A DNA stretch of 64,000 nt from LSUCC0057 sp048549915. GTDB taxonomy: Bacteria > Pseudomonadota > Gammaproteobacteria > Pseudomonadales > Porticoccaceae. The DNA is taken from assembly GCA_048549915.1 (NCBI GenBank), contig JBLYYE010000016.1:1-64000 (forward strand), in the 5' to 3' direction. A program made the translations under genes and the position numbers. This document shows, piece after piece, positions 9,132-17,474 of the stretch (positions are counted from its first letter, which is position 1; each line of letters starts with the position of its first letter). Under the pieces are notes generated by a model. It was not told the origin of the DNA. It made no database searches and worked only from the letters and a program-made list of their open reading frames with translations.

Positions 9132-10853
9132 TTGACTCTTATTAAGACATTTAAGACGTTCTTTTTGGCAACCATTCTGGCCGCCTTGAGTAGCCCGCTT
9201 TGGGCTGTTGGCGGCAGTAGCTCGAGCCTCTCCGGACTGCAACAACCCGCTTTTCTGCCGGTAGAGCAGGCCTACCAGGTCGACCTTGAACTGATAGAGC
9301 GCAGCGATAAAACCGTCACTCTTGCCGCGCACTGGCAGATCCAACCCGGCTATTATCTCTACCAGAAACAGTTCTCTGTTGCCGCCGACAACGCCCTCGC
9401 AAAGCTGACTTTTGCCCCTGGAGAGGAGCTCTGGGACGAGTTCTTTCAAGCTCAGTTAGTCGTCTATCGCAACACAACCACAGTTTACGCTGAACTACCG
9501 CTGAGCCAGCTTACTGACACCACCTCACTGACGTTGCGCTCGCAGGGATGTGCCGATGCCGGTCTCTGCTATCCACCGCGCGAGCAGTGGTTTGCTGTTG
9601 ATCTGGAGCGGGGCCTATTCACGCCTCTGCAGCAACCGCGCGCAACACGCCTAGAGAGCACCACTGTTGCGCCACTCAGCCTGTCGCTACTGCTCTCCAT
9701 GCTTTTGGCCGCAGCTATCGGCGGCGCGATACTCAATTTGATGCCGTGTGTTTTCCCAATCCTCTCGATCAAACTGCTCAGCCTGACGCAACACGCCAAT
9801 AGCCGCCACCCCACTTGGCTGCACGGGCTTATCTACAGTGCCGGCGTTATTGTCAGCTTTGTGGCGATTGCCGCTCTAATGCTGGCCCTGCGCAGCGCTG
9901 GCGAAGCGATCGGCTGGGGATTCCAACTACAATCGCCACTGTTCATTGCCGCTCTTGCCGCACTGTTTATACTCATGGCTTGCAATCTTTTTGGCCTCTA
10001 TCAGTTTTCGCTGGGCGCACCAACCGCCACACCCGCCTCCACTTTATCCGGTGCATTTGCCAACGGCGTACTCGCCACCATTGTCGCCAGCCCTTGTACC
10101 GCCCCTTTTATGGGCAGCGCGCTGGGCTTTGCCATCACTCAGAGCAGTGCTGTCGCACTGCTAATTTTTGCTGCGTTGGGCGCCGGCATGGCACTGCCAT
10201 TTTTACTGCTGACACTTTCGCCACGCCTGGCCGCCGCTCTACCCAAACCGGGTGTATGGATGGATCAGTTTAAACAGCTGCTCGGCTTCCCACTGCTACT
10301 GACCGCTGTTTGGCTGCTGTGGGTGTTTGCCGGGCAGACCTCTATCGACCAGCTGGCTCTGCTGCTGGTTGCACTGATTTTACTGGCTCTAACCAGCTGG
10401 AGTTGGGGGCTACTGCAACGCCAGCGCGGCTCGGCCAAGATCGCTCTGTTACTGATCAGCTTATTGGCTACCGGCGCAGCCACCCAGCAGGCACTGCATC
10501 AGCAGCAGCAAGCCAACTGGCAGGCTTACTCACCGGCTCTGCTTGAAAAATTGCGCCTTGAGCAGCGCCAGGTGCTGGTCAACCTGACCGCTGATTGGTG
10601 TGTGACCTGCTTGGTCAACGAGCGCCGCGCGCTCTCTGGGGAAGAGTTTTCGCAACTTTTGGATGAGACTCAGACCGTCTATATCAAAGGGGACTGGAGT
10701 GAACCCGACCCTGAGATTACAGCACTGCTCAACGACCACGGGCGCAGTGGCGTCCCCCTCTATCTGCTCTACCGGCCGGGCGCTGCGCAAGCGGAGTTTC
10801 TACCACAATTACTCTCGCCTGCGGCTGTAGCCGATGCACTCAAACTAAAATAA
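9132..10853 (+). CDS. dsbD: Thiol:disulfide interchange protein DsbD
   Basis: Carries electrons from cytoplasmic thioredoxin across the inner membrane to periplasmic partners. All three redox pairs are visible: the periplasmic alpha domain (GCADAGLCYPP), the eight-helix beta domain (LMPCVFP and ASPCTAPF) and the C-terminal thioredoxin-like gamma domain (ADWCVTC, about Cys490/Cys493). A signal peptide ends near PLWA. The TTG start at 9132 is supported by ggag seven bases upstream, and 573 residues is the usual length. It is divergent from the copper chaperone gene; reduction of copper-site or cytochrome c thiols could link the two. Confidence 0.95.
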   Translation: MTLIKTFKTFFLATILAALSSPLWAVGGSSSSLSGLQQPAFLPVEQAYQVDLELIERSDKTVTLAAHWQIQPGYYLYQKQFSVAADNALAKLTFAPGEELWDEFFQAQLVVYRNTTTVYAELPLSQLTDTTSLTLRSQGCADAGLCYPPREQWFAVDLERGLFTPLQQPRATRLESTTVAPLSLSLLLSMLLAAAIGGAILNLMPCVFPILSIKLLSLTQHANSRHPTWLHGLIYSAGVIVSFVAIAALMLALRSAGEAIGWGFQLQSPLFIAALAALFILMACNLFGLYQFSLGAPTATPASTLSGAFANGVLATIVASPCTAPFMGSALGFAITQSSAVALLIFAALGAGMALPFLLLTLSPRLAAALPKPGVWMDQFKQLLGFPLLLTAVWLLWVFAGQTSIDQLALLLVALILLALTSWSWGLLQRQRGSAKIALLLISLLATGAATQQALHQQQQANWQAYSPALLEKLRLEQRQVLVNLTADWCVTCLVNERRALSGEEFSQLLDETQTVYIKGDWSEPDPEITALLNDHGRSGVPLYLLYRPGAAQAEFLPQLLSPAAVADALKLK

Positions 10854-11063
10854 CGGATTTTAGCCGCACATTACCTACAAATTTCTTAAATATAGAAGAA
10901 TTTAGCCGATAATGTGCAAAAGTGCCTACAACTGACCGCATCTTGGCGACAACAGCGTCGATCAGCAAAATAATGCCGTAATTTTCCGCAAAACTGCTCG
11001 AAAAATATGTTAAAAGCCTCTAATTTCTGCGAAAAATGCCGCAAAATCACAAAGTAGACAATT

Positions 11064-11092
11064 TTGAGATTTTCCTGCAAACTGTTTATCTT
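11064..11092 (+). promoter_or_regulatory. Predicted promoter of aroQ-accB-accC
   Basis: A -35 box TTGAGA (11064-11069) and a -10 box TATCTT (11087-11092) are separated by 17 bases. They sit in an AT-rich 273-base interval after dsbD, 35 bases before aroQ. The expected transcript start is near 11099. The interval otherwise shows only a near-repeated 16-mer (10981-10996 and 11069-11084). Confidence 0.5.
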
Positions 11093-11126
11093 TATTGATC
11101 GAACATCACCCTCAGAGGAGATCGCA

Positions 11127-11573
11127 ATGGCCACTTTACTGGTTCTGCATGGCCCCAACCTCAATCTGCTCGGCAAGCGTGAACCCGAGATTTATGGCAG
11201 CGTCACACTCGATGAGATTAATCAGCAGCTTTCAGCCACCGCACAACAGGCCGGCCACACCCTCTCAGCGATGCAGAGCAATGCTGAACATGAGCTGATA
11301 GATCGTATCCACGCCGCGCAACGCGAAGGCGTTGACTTTATTTTGATCAACCCAGCGGCGTTTACCCATACCAGTGTCGCTTTGCGCGATGCACTGGCCG
11401 GTGTCAATATTCCTTTTATTGAGCTGCACCTGTCCAATGTTTATGCGCGCGAAGAGTTTCGCCAACACTCTTTTCTCAGCGATATTGCGCTAGGTGTCAT
11501 CTCAGGCTTTGGCGCCGAGAGCTACCAGTTAGCCCTGGCCGCCGCGCTGAAACAACTTAATTCGCTAAACTAA
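11127..11573 (+). CDS. aroQ: 3-dehydroquinate dehydratase, type II
   Basis: Dehydrates 3-dehydroquinate to 3-dehydroshikimate in the shikimate pathway. The 148-residue protein begins with the type II signature LVLHGPNLNLLGKREPEIYG, including the catalytic Tyr of the flexible loop. It also has NPAAFTHTSVALRDAL and ELHLSNVYAREEFRQHS, which hold the catalytic His and substrate-binding residues. The ATG at 11127 follows a gaggag site. It leads the aroQ-accB-accC block, an arrangement common in Pseudomonas and relatives. Confidence 0.97.
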   Translation: MATLLVLHGPNLNLLGKREPEIYGSVTLDEINQQLSATAQQAGHTLSAMQSNAEHELIDRIHAAQREGVDFILINPAAFTHTSVALRDALAGVNIPFIELHLSNVYAREEFRQHSFLSDIALGVISGFGAESYQLALAAALKQLNSLN

Positions 11574-11614
11574 ACACCAGCACCCACAAATAAAAGCTAA
11601 CAAGAGATCGCATT

Positions 11615-12064
11615 ATGGATATCCGCAAAATTAAAAAGCTTATCGAACTGCTCGAAGAGTCAAATATCAATGAACTGGAAATCTGCGAAGGTGAAGAGTC
11701 GGTGCGCATTAGCCGCGGCGCGCCTGTTGCTGCGCCAAGCTACACCGCAGCGGCAGCTCCCGCCCCCGCCGCTCCTCAACCGGTAGCAGCTGCCGCTCCC
11801 GCTCAGCCAGAAGCTCAGCCAGCAGCAGCTGGCCACAGTGTCAATTCGCCTATGGTCGGCAGTTTCTACCGTTCGCCCGCACCGGGTTCACCCGCCTTTG
11901 TCGAAGTGGGCAGCAGCGTGAAAAAGGGCGACGTTATCTGCATCATCGAAGCGATGAAAATGATGAACCAAATTGAAGCAGACAAATCGGGCACTATCGG
12001 CGCCATCCTGGTTGATGACGGCGAGCCGGTCGAGTTTGACCAGCCGCTAGTCACTATCGTTTAA
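11615..12064 (+). CDS. accB: Acetyl-CoA carboxylase biotin carboxyl carrier protein
   Basis: Carries biotin for acetyl-CoA carboxylase in fatty-acid synthesis. The biotinylation motif EAMKMMNQIEAD with the target Lys is near residue 115, followed by DDGEPVEFDQPL. The N-terminal domain starts MDIRKIKKLIELLEESN. A flexible Ala/Pro-rich linker (about residues 40-75) joins the two, as usual for BCCP. At 149 residues it is normal. It is 41 bases after aroQ and 75 bases before accC. Confidence 0.97.
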   Translation: MDIRKIKKLIELLEESNINELEICEGEESVRISRGAPVAAPSYTAAAAPAPAAPQPVAAAAPAQPEAQPAAAGHSVNSPMVGSFYRSPAPGSPAFVEVGSSVKKGDVICIIEAMKMMNQIEADKSGTIGAILVDDGEPVEFDQPLVTIV

Positions 12065-12139
12065 CTACTGCGTTCGCCACTTGAGCCCACTCGCCCAACT
12101 CTGCACAGAGAGCGTCGCGCGACGCCAAGAGAGCCCGAT

Positions 12140-13492
12140 ATGACACAACCCCTTTTAGACAAAGTGCTGATCGCTAATCGCGGCGAGATCGCCCTGCGCA
12201 TTTTACGCGCCTGCCGCGAACTCAACATTAAAACCGTGGCAGTGCACTCCAAAATTGATGCCGACCTCAAGCACGTAAAACTCGCCGACGAGTCGATCTG
12301 TATTGGCCCCAATCCGTCGCCGCAGAGTTACCTCAACGTACCTTCATTGGTCGCCGCCATGGAAGTCACAGGCGCTCAAGGAGTCCACCCAGGCTACGGC
12401 TTTTTAGCTGAGAACGCTGACTTTGCCGAGCAGGTAGAGAACAGCGGCTTTATCTTTATCGGCCCTAAAGCCGAGACGATCCGTATTATGGGTGACAAAG
12501 TCGCGGCCATCCGCGCCATGAAACAGGCTGGAGTCCCCACTGTCCCCGGCTCCGATGGCCCGCTCAGCGAAGACCCGAGCGAACTCAAAGCCACCGCTCT
12601 GCGCATCGGTTATCCAGTTATCATTAAAGCTGCCGCCGGTGGCGGTGGTCGCGGCATGCGCGTTGTCGAGAGCGAAGCCGCTCTGGTTAATGCCGTGACT
12701 GTCACCAAAACAGAGGCGGCTGCCGCGTTTAACGACGGCACCGTTTACATGGAGAAGTTTCTCACCAACCCGCGCCACGTTGAAGTACAAGTACTTGCAG
12801 ATGGACAAGGGGGAGCCATCCACTTGGGCGATCGCGACTGCTCACTGCAGCGCCGCCATCAAAAAGTCCTTGAAGAGGCGCCCGCCCCCGGAATACCTGA
12901 AGAGGCTCGCCAGGGCGTATTTGAGGCGTGCGTCAATGCCTGCAAACAGATCAACTACCGCGGCGCCGGTACCTTTGAGTTTCTCTATGAAGATGGGCGC
13001 TACTACTTCATTGAGATGAATACTCGCGTACAAGTTGAGCACCCAGTGTCGGAGATGATCACTGGCGTCGATATCGTCAAGGAGCAGCTTAAAATTGCCA
13101 GCGGCCAGCCACTGTCACTGCGCCAAGAAGATATCGTTTTCCGCGGCCATGCCTTCGAGTGCCGTATCAATGCCGAAGATCCCGACAGCTTTTTACCTCA
13201 ACCGGGTCTTATCAAAGGCTACCATGCACCGGGCGGACTGGGTGTTAGGGTCGACTCGCATATCTACGCGGGCTATCGCGTACCCCCTAATTACGACTCC
13301 CTGATTGGTAAAATTATCACCCACGGTGACGATCGCGAAACCGCCTTAGTGCGCATGCGCAACGCCCTAGACGAGACCGTCATTGACGGCATTAAAACCA
13401 ATATACCCCTGCACAAAAAGTTGGTCGTTGACGGTCCCTTCCAAGAGGGCGGAGTAAATATTCACTACCTCGAAAAGAAACTAGGTAAATAG
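12140..13492 (+). CDS. accC: Acetyl-CoA carboxylase biotin carboxylase subunit
   Basis: ATP-grasp enzyme that carboxylates biotin on AccB. The start (LDKVLIANRGEIALRILRA), the glycine-rich ATP loop (KAAAGGGGRGMRVV), the biotin/bicarbonate region (MEKFLTNPRHVEVQVL) and the active-site segment EMNTRVQVEHPVSE are all present. Its 450 residues match the family. The stop codon shares one base with the GTG start of prmA. Confidence 0.97.
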   Translation: MTQPLLDKVLIANRGEIALRILRACRELNIKTVAVHSKIDADLKHVKLADESICIGPNPSPQSYLNVPSLVAAMEVTGAQGVHPGYGFLAENADFAEQVENSGFIFIGPKAETIRIMGDKVAAIRAMKQAGVPTVPGSDGPLSEDPSELKATALRIGYPVIIKAAAGGGGRGMRVVESEAALVNAVTVTKTEAAAAFNDGTVYMEKFLTNPRHVEVQVLADGQGGAIHLGDRDCSLQRRHQKVLEEAPAPGIPEEARQGVFEACVNACKQINYRGAGTFEFLYEDGRYYFIEMNTRVQVEHPVSEMITGVDIVKEQLKIASGQPLSLRQEDIVFRGHAFECRINAEDPDSFLPQPGLIKGYHAPGGLGVRVDSHIYAGYRVPPNYDSLIGKIITHGDDRETALVRMRNALDETVIDGIKTNIPLHKKLVVDGPFQEGGVNIHYLEKKLGK

Positions 13493-14400
13493 TGCAAACT
13501 CCTGAGTGGATCGAAATCCACCTACAGTTGCCGCGCCACCAATGCGAGTTTGCAGAAGAGCTCTTGCTCGCCCTAGAAGCCTCTTCGGTGACTCTCGAGG
13601 ATGCTGCCGACCAACCGCTTTTAGAGCCCGCTATCGGTGAAACTCCCCTGTGGGACCAGGTTATCGTCAAAGGACTTTTCCCCGGCACCATCGACAAGGT
13701 GCCGATCGAAAAGGTTCTCGCCGCTGAGCTGGAGCAGCCACCCATCACGCAAAGCTGGGTAGCCCTTGATAATCGCGACTGGAGCCAAGAGTGGAAACGT
13801 CACTTTGAGCCACTGCAGTGCGGTCAGCGACTGTGGATCTGTCCCAGCTGGATGGAGCCACCTGTACCCGGCGCAATCAATTTGATCTTGGATCCGGGCT
13901 TAGCCTTTGGCACCGGCAGCCACCCGACCACACACCTCTGCCTGAAATGGCTAGAGCAGCAGCCGCTGCAGGGCGCCACGGTTATCGATTACGGTTGTGG
14001 CTCTGGCATATTGGGCATTGCTGCCCTGCTGCTGGGCGCCGACAAAGTCATCGCTGTGGACAATGATCCGCTGGCCCTCACGGCCACCGCGGACAACGCC
14101 ACCAACAACCACATAGAACCTGGCAGAGTGATTACCTATCTGCCAGAAGAACTGCCCAGCGATAGCCGCGCAGACATCGTATTGGCGAACATTCTCGCCG
14201 AACCGTTAATTGCTCTGGCACCTGCGCTGTGCAAACTGCTGACACCGGCAGGCAAACTCTGCTTGTCCGGGCTTCTCGACAGCCAGATAGAAGCTGTCAC
14301 GGCGCCGTACATGAGCGCCCTGCAATTTGACCAACCCGCCATCCAGGAAGGCTGGGTACAGATCGCTGCACACCCGCACTTAGAGTCGAATCGCCATTAG
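13492..14400 (+). CDS. prmA: Ribosomal protein L11 methyltransferase
   Basis: SAM-dependent methyltransferase that trimethylates ribosomal protein L11. The N-terminal substrate domain is followed by the SAM fold with FGTGSHPTT and VIDYGCGSGILGIAAL, then the catalytic-type NILAEPL motif. It is 302 residues from a GTG that overlaps the accC stop by one base, so translation is probably coupled. The E. coli protein is 293 residues. Confidence 0.96.
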   Translation: MQTPEWIEIHLQLPRHQCEFAEELLLALEASSVTLEDAADQPLLEPAIGETPLWDQVIVKGLFPGTIDKVPIEKVLAAELEQPPITQSWVALDNRDWSQEWKRHFEPLQCGQRLWICPSWMEPPVPGAINLILDPGLAFGTGSHPTTHLCLKWLEQQPLQGATVIDYGCGSGILGIAALLLGADKVIAVDNDPLALTATADNATNNHIEPGRVITYLPEELPSDSRADIVLANILAEPLIALAPALCKLLTPAGKLCLSGLLDSQIEAVTAPYMSALQFDQPAIQEGWVQIAAHPHLESNRH

Positions 14401-14429
14401 TGGCGAGGAAAAACCGCCCAGCGGCAGTT

Positions 14430-14444
14430 GATCACTTTTTAATC
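14430..14444. promoter_or_regulatory. Fis-like binding site over the dusB-fis promoter
   Basis: The 15-base sequence gatcactttttaatc fits every fixed position of the core Fis pattern G-N2-Y-R-N2-W-N2-Y-R-N2-C and has an AT-rich centre. It covers the predicted -35 region of the dusB-fis operon. In E. coli, Fis represses its own operon through sites over the promoter. The pattern is degenerate and can arise by chance, so position is the main support. Confidence 0.45.
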
Positions 14445-14464
14445 AATCTGTTTTTAGGTATTAT
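14436..14464 (+). promoter_or_regulatory. Predicted dusB-fis promoter
   Basis: A good -10 box TATTAT (14459-14464) lies 17 bases after a poor -35 (TTTTTA, 14436-14441). A G/C-containing stretch (gtcgacc) follows the -10 box, as in growth-rate-controlled promoters. It is 60 bases ahead of dusB. Confidence 0.45.
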
Positions 14465-14524
14465 GTCGACCCTTTTTTGCTGTGAAGCCGTCCGGCAAAT
14501 TGCCCGTATATTCGAGAGCGCTCT

Positions 14525-15538
14525 GTGTTTGCTATAGGCCCCTATTCAGTTAATCAGCCGACTCTGCTCGCGCCTATGGCAGGCGTCACGGATCTGCCGT
14601 TCCGGCAACTTTGCAGAGCGCGCGGCGCTGGCCTTGTGGTCAGTGAAATGGTTGCCTCCAATCCCGACCTTCGCAACAGCCGCAAATCACTTTTGCGCCG
14701 CCAATTTTCCGGCGAGCCCGCACCGCGCTCGGTGCAAATTGCCGGCACTGAGCCCGCCACTATGGCTGATGCTGCGCGCTTCAATGTCGCCGAGGGCGCA
14801 GAAATTATTGATATCAACATGGGCTGCCCGGCCAAAAAAGTCTGCCGCAAAGCGGCTGGCTCGGCGCTATTGCAACACCCACAGCTGGTCGAGGAGATTC
14901 TCAGCGCAGTTGTCGCTGCCGTCGATGTCCCGGTCACGCTAAAAATCCGCACCGGCTGGGACTGCGACAATCGCAATGCAGTTGAGATCGCCCAAATAGC
15001 CGAACAAGCTGGCATTGCTGCATTAGCCATTCACGGGCGCACCCGCGCCTGTCGATTTGCCGGCAGCGCCGAATACCAGACTATCGCCAAGGTCGTCAGC
15101 TCTACTCAAATGCCCGTTATCGCCAATGGCGATATAGATACCCCTCACAAGGCTGCCGCGGTGATTGCAGAGACGGGGGCATCGGCTGTGATGATTGGCC
15201 GCGCAGCCCAGGGCAACCCATGGCTTTTTGAGCAGATCAATCACTACCTGGCAACCGGTGAGGAGCTCGCCGCACCCAGCCGCAGCGAGGTGGCGGAAGT
15301 GATGCTAAACCATCTTGCCGCCCTGCACAGTTTTTACGGCGATCTGGGCGGGCTGCGAATTGCCCGCAAACATATCGCCTGGTACCTGCACGCGCAGTTT
15401 GCTGACACCGGCGTGTTAAACACTGAGCTGGATAGCTGGCGCCAACGTTTTAACCAGCTCGACAGTGCCGCCGCACAGCTCACAGAACTTGAACACTTTT
15501 TTAAGCTGCCATCGGCACTGCAAGAGAGGGCTGCTTAA
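14525..15538 (+). CDS. dusB: tRNA-dihydrouridine synthase B
   Basis: FMN enzyme that reduces uridine to dihydrouridine in the tRNA D-loop. APMAGVTDLPFRQLC at the start, MGCPAKKVCRKAAGSAL with the catalytic Cys, KIRTGWD, and VMIGRAAQGNPW are classic Dus motifs. The protein is 337 residues. Start is a GTG at 14525 with gagag upstream. The stop overlaps the ATG of fis by one base, reproducing the well-known dusB-fis operon. Confidence 0.96.
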   Translation: MFAIGPYSVNQPTLLAPMAGVTDLPFRQLCRARGAGLVVSEMVASNPDLRNSRKSLLRRQFSGEPAPRSVQIAGTEPATMADAARFNVAEGAEIIDINMGCPAKKVCRKAAGSALLQHPQLVEEILSAVVAAVDVPVTLKIRTGWDCDNRNAVEIAQIAEQAGIAALAIHGRTRACRFAGSAEYQTIAKVVSSTQMPVIANGDIDTPHKAAAVIAETGASAVMIGRAAQGNPWLFEQINHYLATGEELAAPSRSEVAEVMLNHLAALHSFYGDLGGLRIARKHIAWYLHAQFADTGVLNTELDSWRQRFNQLDSAAAQLTELEHFFKLPSALQERAA

Positions 15539-15819
15539 TGCTGCAAAAACCCCCGCACAGCGAAGAGATCGACTACGGTGAGCCAGCGCCACCGCGCACA
15601 CTTCGCGATCATGTCGCCAATGCTCTAGATAACTACTTCGAAAGCCTAGAGGGCCATGCACCGGTCGACCTCTACGAACTGGTAATGAGCGAGGTTGAAC
15701 CACCGCTACTGCAAGCGGTGATGAAACAGACCCGCAACAACCAAAGCCGCACCGCAGAGATGCTCGGGCTCAACCGCGGCACTTTGCGCAAAAAACTTAA
15801 ACAGTACGATTTACTCTAA
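15538..15819 (+). CDS. fis: DNA-binding protein Fis
   Basis: Nucleoid-associated factor for inversion, transcription activation of stable RNA and other roles. The 93-residue protein has the conserved C-terminal helix-turn-helix NQSRTAEMLGLNRGTLRKKLKQYDLL, nearly identical to the E. coli form. The N-terminal arm is more variable. It is translated from a TAATG junction with dusB. Confidence 0.97.
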   Translation: MLQKPPHSEEIDYGEPAPPRTLRDHVANALDNYFESLEGHAPVDLYELVMSEVEPPLLQAVMKQTRNNQSRTAEMLGLNRGTLRKKLKQYDLL

Positions 15820-15874
15820 TTTCACTCCACCCATTTTCCATCTATCAAGAGTCACCATCTACCAAGAGGCCTAC

Positions 15875-17449
15875 ATGAACGACTTAAAAACTGTCCAGCG
15901 CGCGCTAATTAGCGTTTCCGACAAAACCGGCATCGTCGCATTTGCCCGCGCACTCAGCCAAATGGGTGTAGAGCTCCTCTCTACCGGCGGCACGTTTAAA
16001 CTGCTCGGCGAAAACGGTATTGCCGTTACCGAGGTTGCTGACTACACAGGTTTCCCAGAGATGATGGATGGCCGAGTCAAGACTCTGCACCCGAAAATAC
16101 ACGGCGGCATTCTCGGCCGTCGCGGCACCGATGACGCGGTCATGGAAGAGCACGGTATTCGGGCGATCGATATGGTCGTGGTCAACCTCTACCCGTTTGC
16201 CGCCACTGTTGCCGATCCCAGCTGCGACCTGCCTCGGGCAATTGAAAATATCGATATTGGCGGGCCAACGATGGTCCGCTCAGCGGCAAAAAATCATCAC
16301 GATGTTGCCATCGTCGTCAATGCAGACCACTACACCACGGTGTTGGAAGAGCTCTCTGCCAACAGTGGCCAGCTCAGTTACCAGACACGCTACCAGTTGA
16401 TGGTGTCCGCGTTTGAGCACACCGCCGCCTATGACGGAATGATCGCCAACCACTTTGGTGCGCGCGACACCGACAACCTTGCCGGCGCCTTTCCGGCCAC
16501 TTACAACACTCAGTATCACAAGCGTCAAGAGATGCGCTACGGCGAAAACCCGCACCAAGCCGCTGCGTTCTACACCGAGGATCAACCCGCCGAGGCGAGT
16601 GTAGCCACCGCCACCCAACTGCAGGGCAAGGAGCTGTCATTCAACAATATCGCCGACACCGATGCCGCATTGGAGTGCGTCAAACAATTCGAACAACCCG
16701 CTTGCGTCATCGTCAAACACGCCAACCCCTGTGGAGTCGCGATCGCCGACTCTATTCTCGACGCCTACCAGGCGGCTTACAGCACCGACAGCGAATCTGC
16801 ATTTGGCGGTATTATCGCCTTTAATCGCGAGTTAGATGCCGCCACAGCAGAGGCGATCTGTGCACAGCAGTTTGTCGAAGTCATCATCGCCCCCACTGTC
16901 AGTGAAGAGGCTGTTGCACTCGTGGCTGCGAAGAAGAATGTCCGTCTACTCGCCTGTGGCCTCTGGCCGTCTCAGCGCCCAGAGGCCCTCGATTACAAAC
17001 GCGTCAACGGCGGCTTGCTGATCCAGCAGCGCGACAACGGCGTTATTACCGCTGCCGACCTCAAAATTGTCACCAAGCGTCACCCGACTGAATCTGAAAT
17101 TGCCGATCTGCTGTTTGCCTGGAAGGTGGCCAAGATGGTTAAGTCTAACGCGATTGTTTACGCCTCAGGACAGCGCACTATCGGTGTCGGCGCAGGACAG
17201 ATGAGCCGTGTTAACTCAGCGCGTATCGCCGCTATTAAAGCCGAGCACGCCGGCCTCGCAGTTGAAGGTGCGGTAATGGCCTCTGACGCATTCTTCCCGT
17301 TCCGCGATGGCATCGACAATGCCGCCGCTGCCGGCATCTCTTGTGTGATCCAGCCCGGTGGTTCAATGCGCGATGATGAAACTATCGCCGCGGCAGACGA
17401 GCATGGTATCGCCATGGTCTTTACCGGCATGCGTCACTTCCGCCACTGA
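15875..17449 (+). CDS. purH: Bifunctional AICAR transformylase/IMP cyclohydrolase
   Basis: Catalyses the last two steps of IMP synthesis. The N-terminal MGS-like cyclohydrolase domain has SVSDKTGIVAFA, STGGTFKLL and MDGRVKTLHPKIHGGIL. The transformylase domain has KHANPCGVA with the key Lys-His and FGGIIAFNRE, and ends in PGGSMRDDE and MRHFRH. It is 524 residues. The binding site aagaggcc precedes the ATG. purD follows 25 bases later, so the two are probably co-transcribed. Confidence 0.97.
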   Translation: MNDLKTVQRALISVSDKTGIVAFARALSQMGVELLSTGGTFKLLGENGIAVTEVADYTGFPEMMDGRVKTLHPKIHGGILGRRGTDDAVMEEHGIRAIDMVVVNLYPFAATVADPSCDLPRAIENIDIGGPTMVRSAAKNHHDVAIVVNADHYTTVLEELSANSGQLSYQTRYQLMVSAFEHTAAYDGMIANHFGARDTDNLAGAFPATYNTQYHKRQEMRYGENPHQAAAFYTEDQPAEASVATATQLQGKELSFNNIADTDAALECVKQFEQPACVIVKHANPCGVAIADSILDAYQAAYSTDSESAFGGIIAFNRELDAATAEAICAQQFVEVIIAPTVSEEAVALVAAKKNVRLLACGLWPSQRPEALDYKRVNGGLLIQQRDNGVITAADLKIVTKRHPTESEIADLLFAWKVAKMVKSNAIVYASGQRTIGVGAGQMSRVNSARIAAIKAEHAGLAVEGAVMASDAFFPFRDGIDNAAAAGISCVIQPGGSMRDDETIAAADEHGIAMVFTGMRHFRH

Positions 17450-17474
17450 TCAAGCCAAAGCTAAGGGTACCGTT

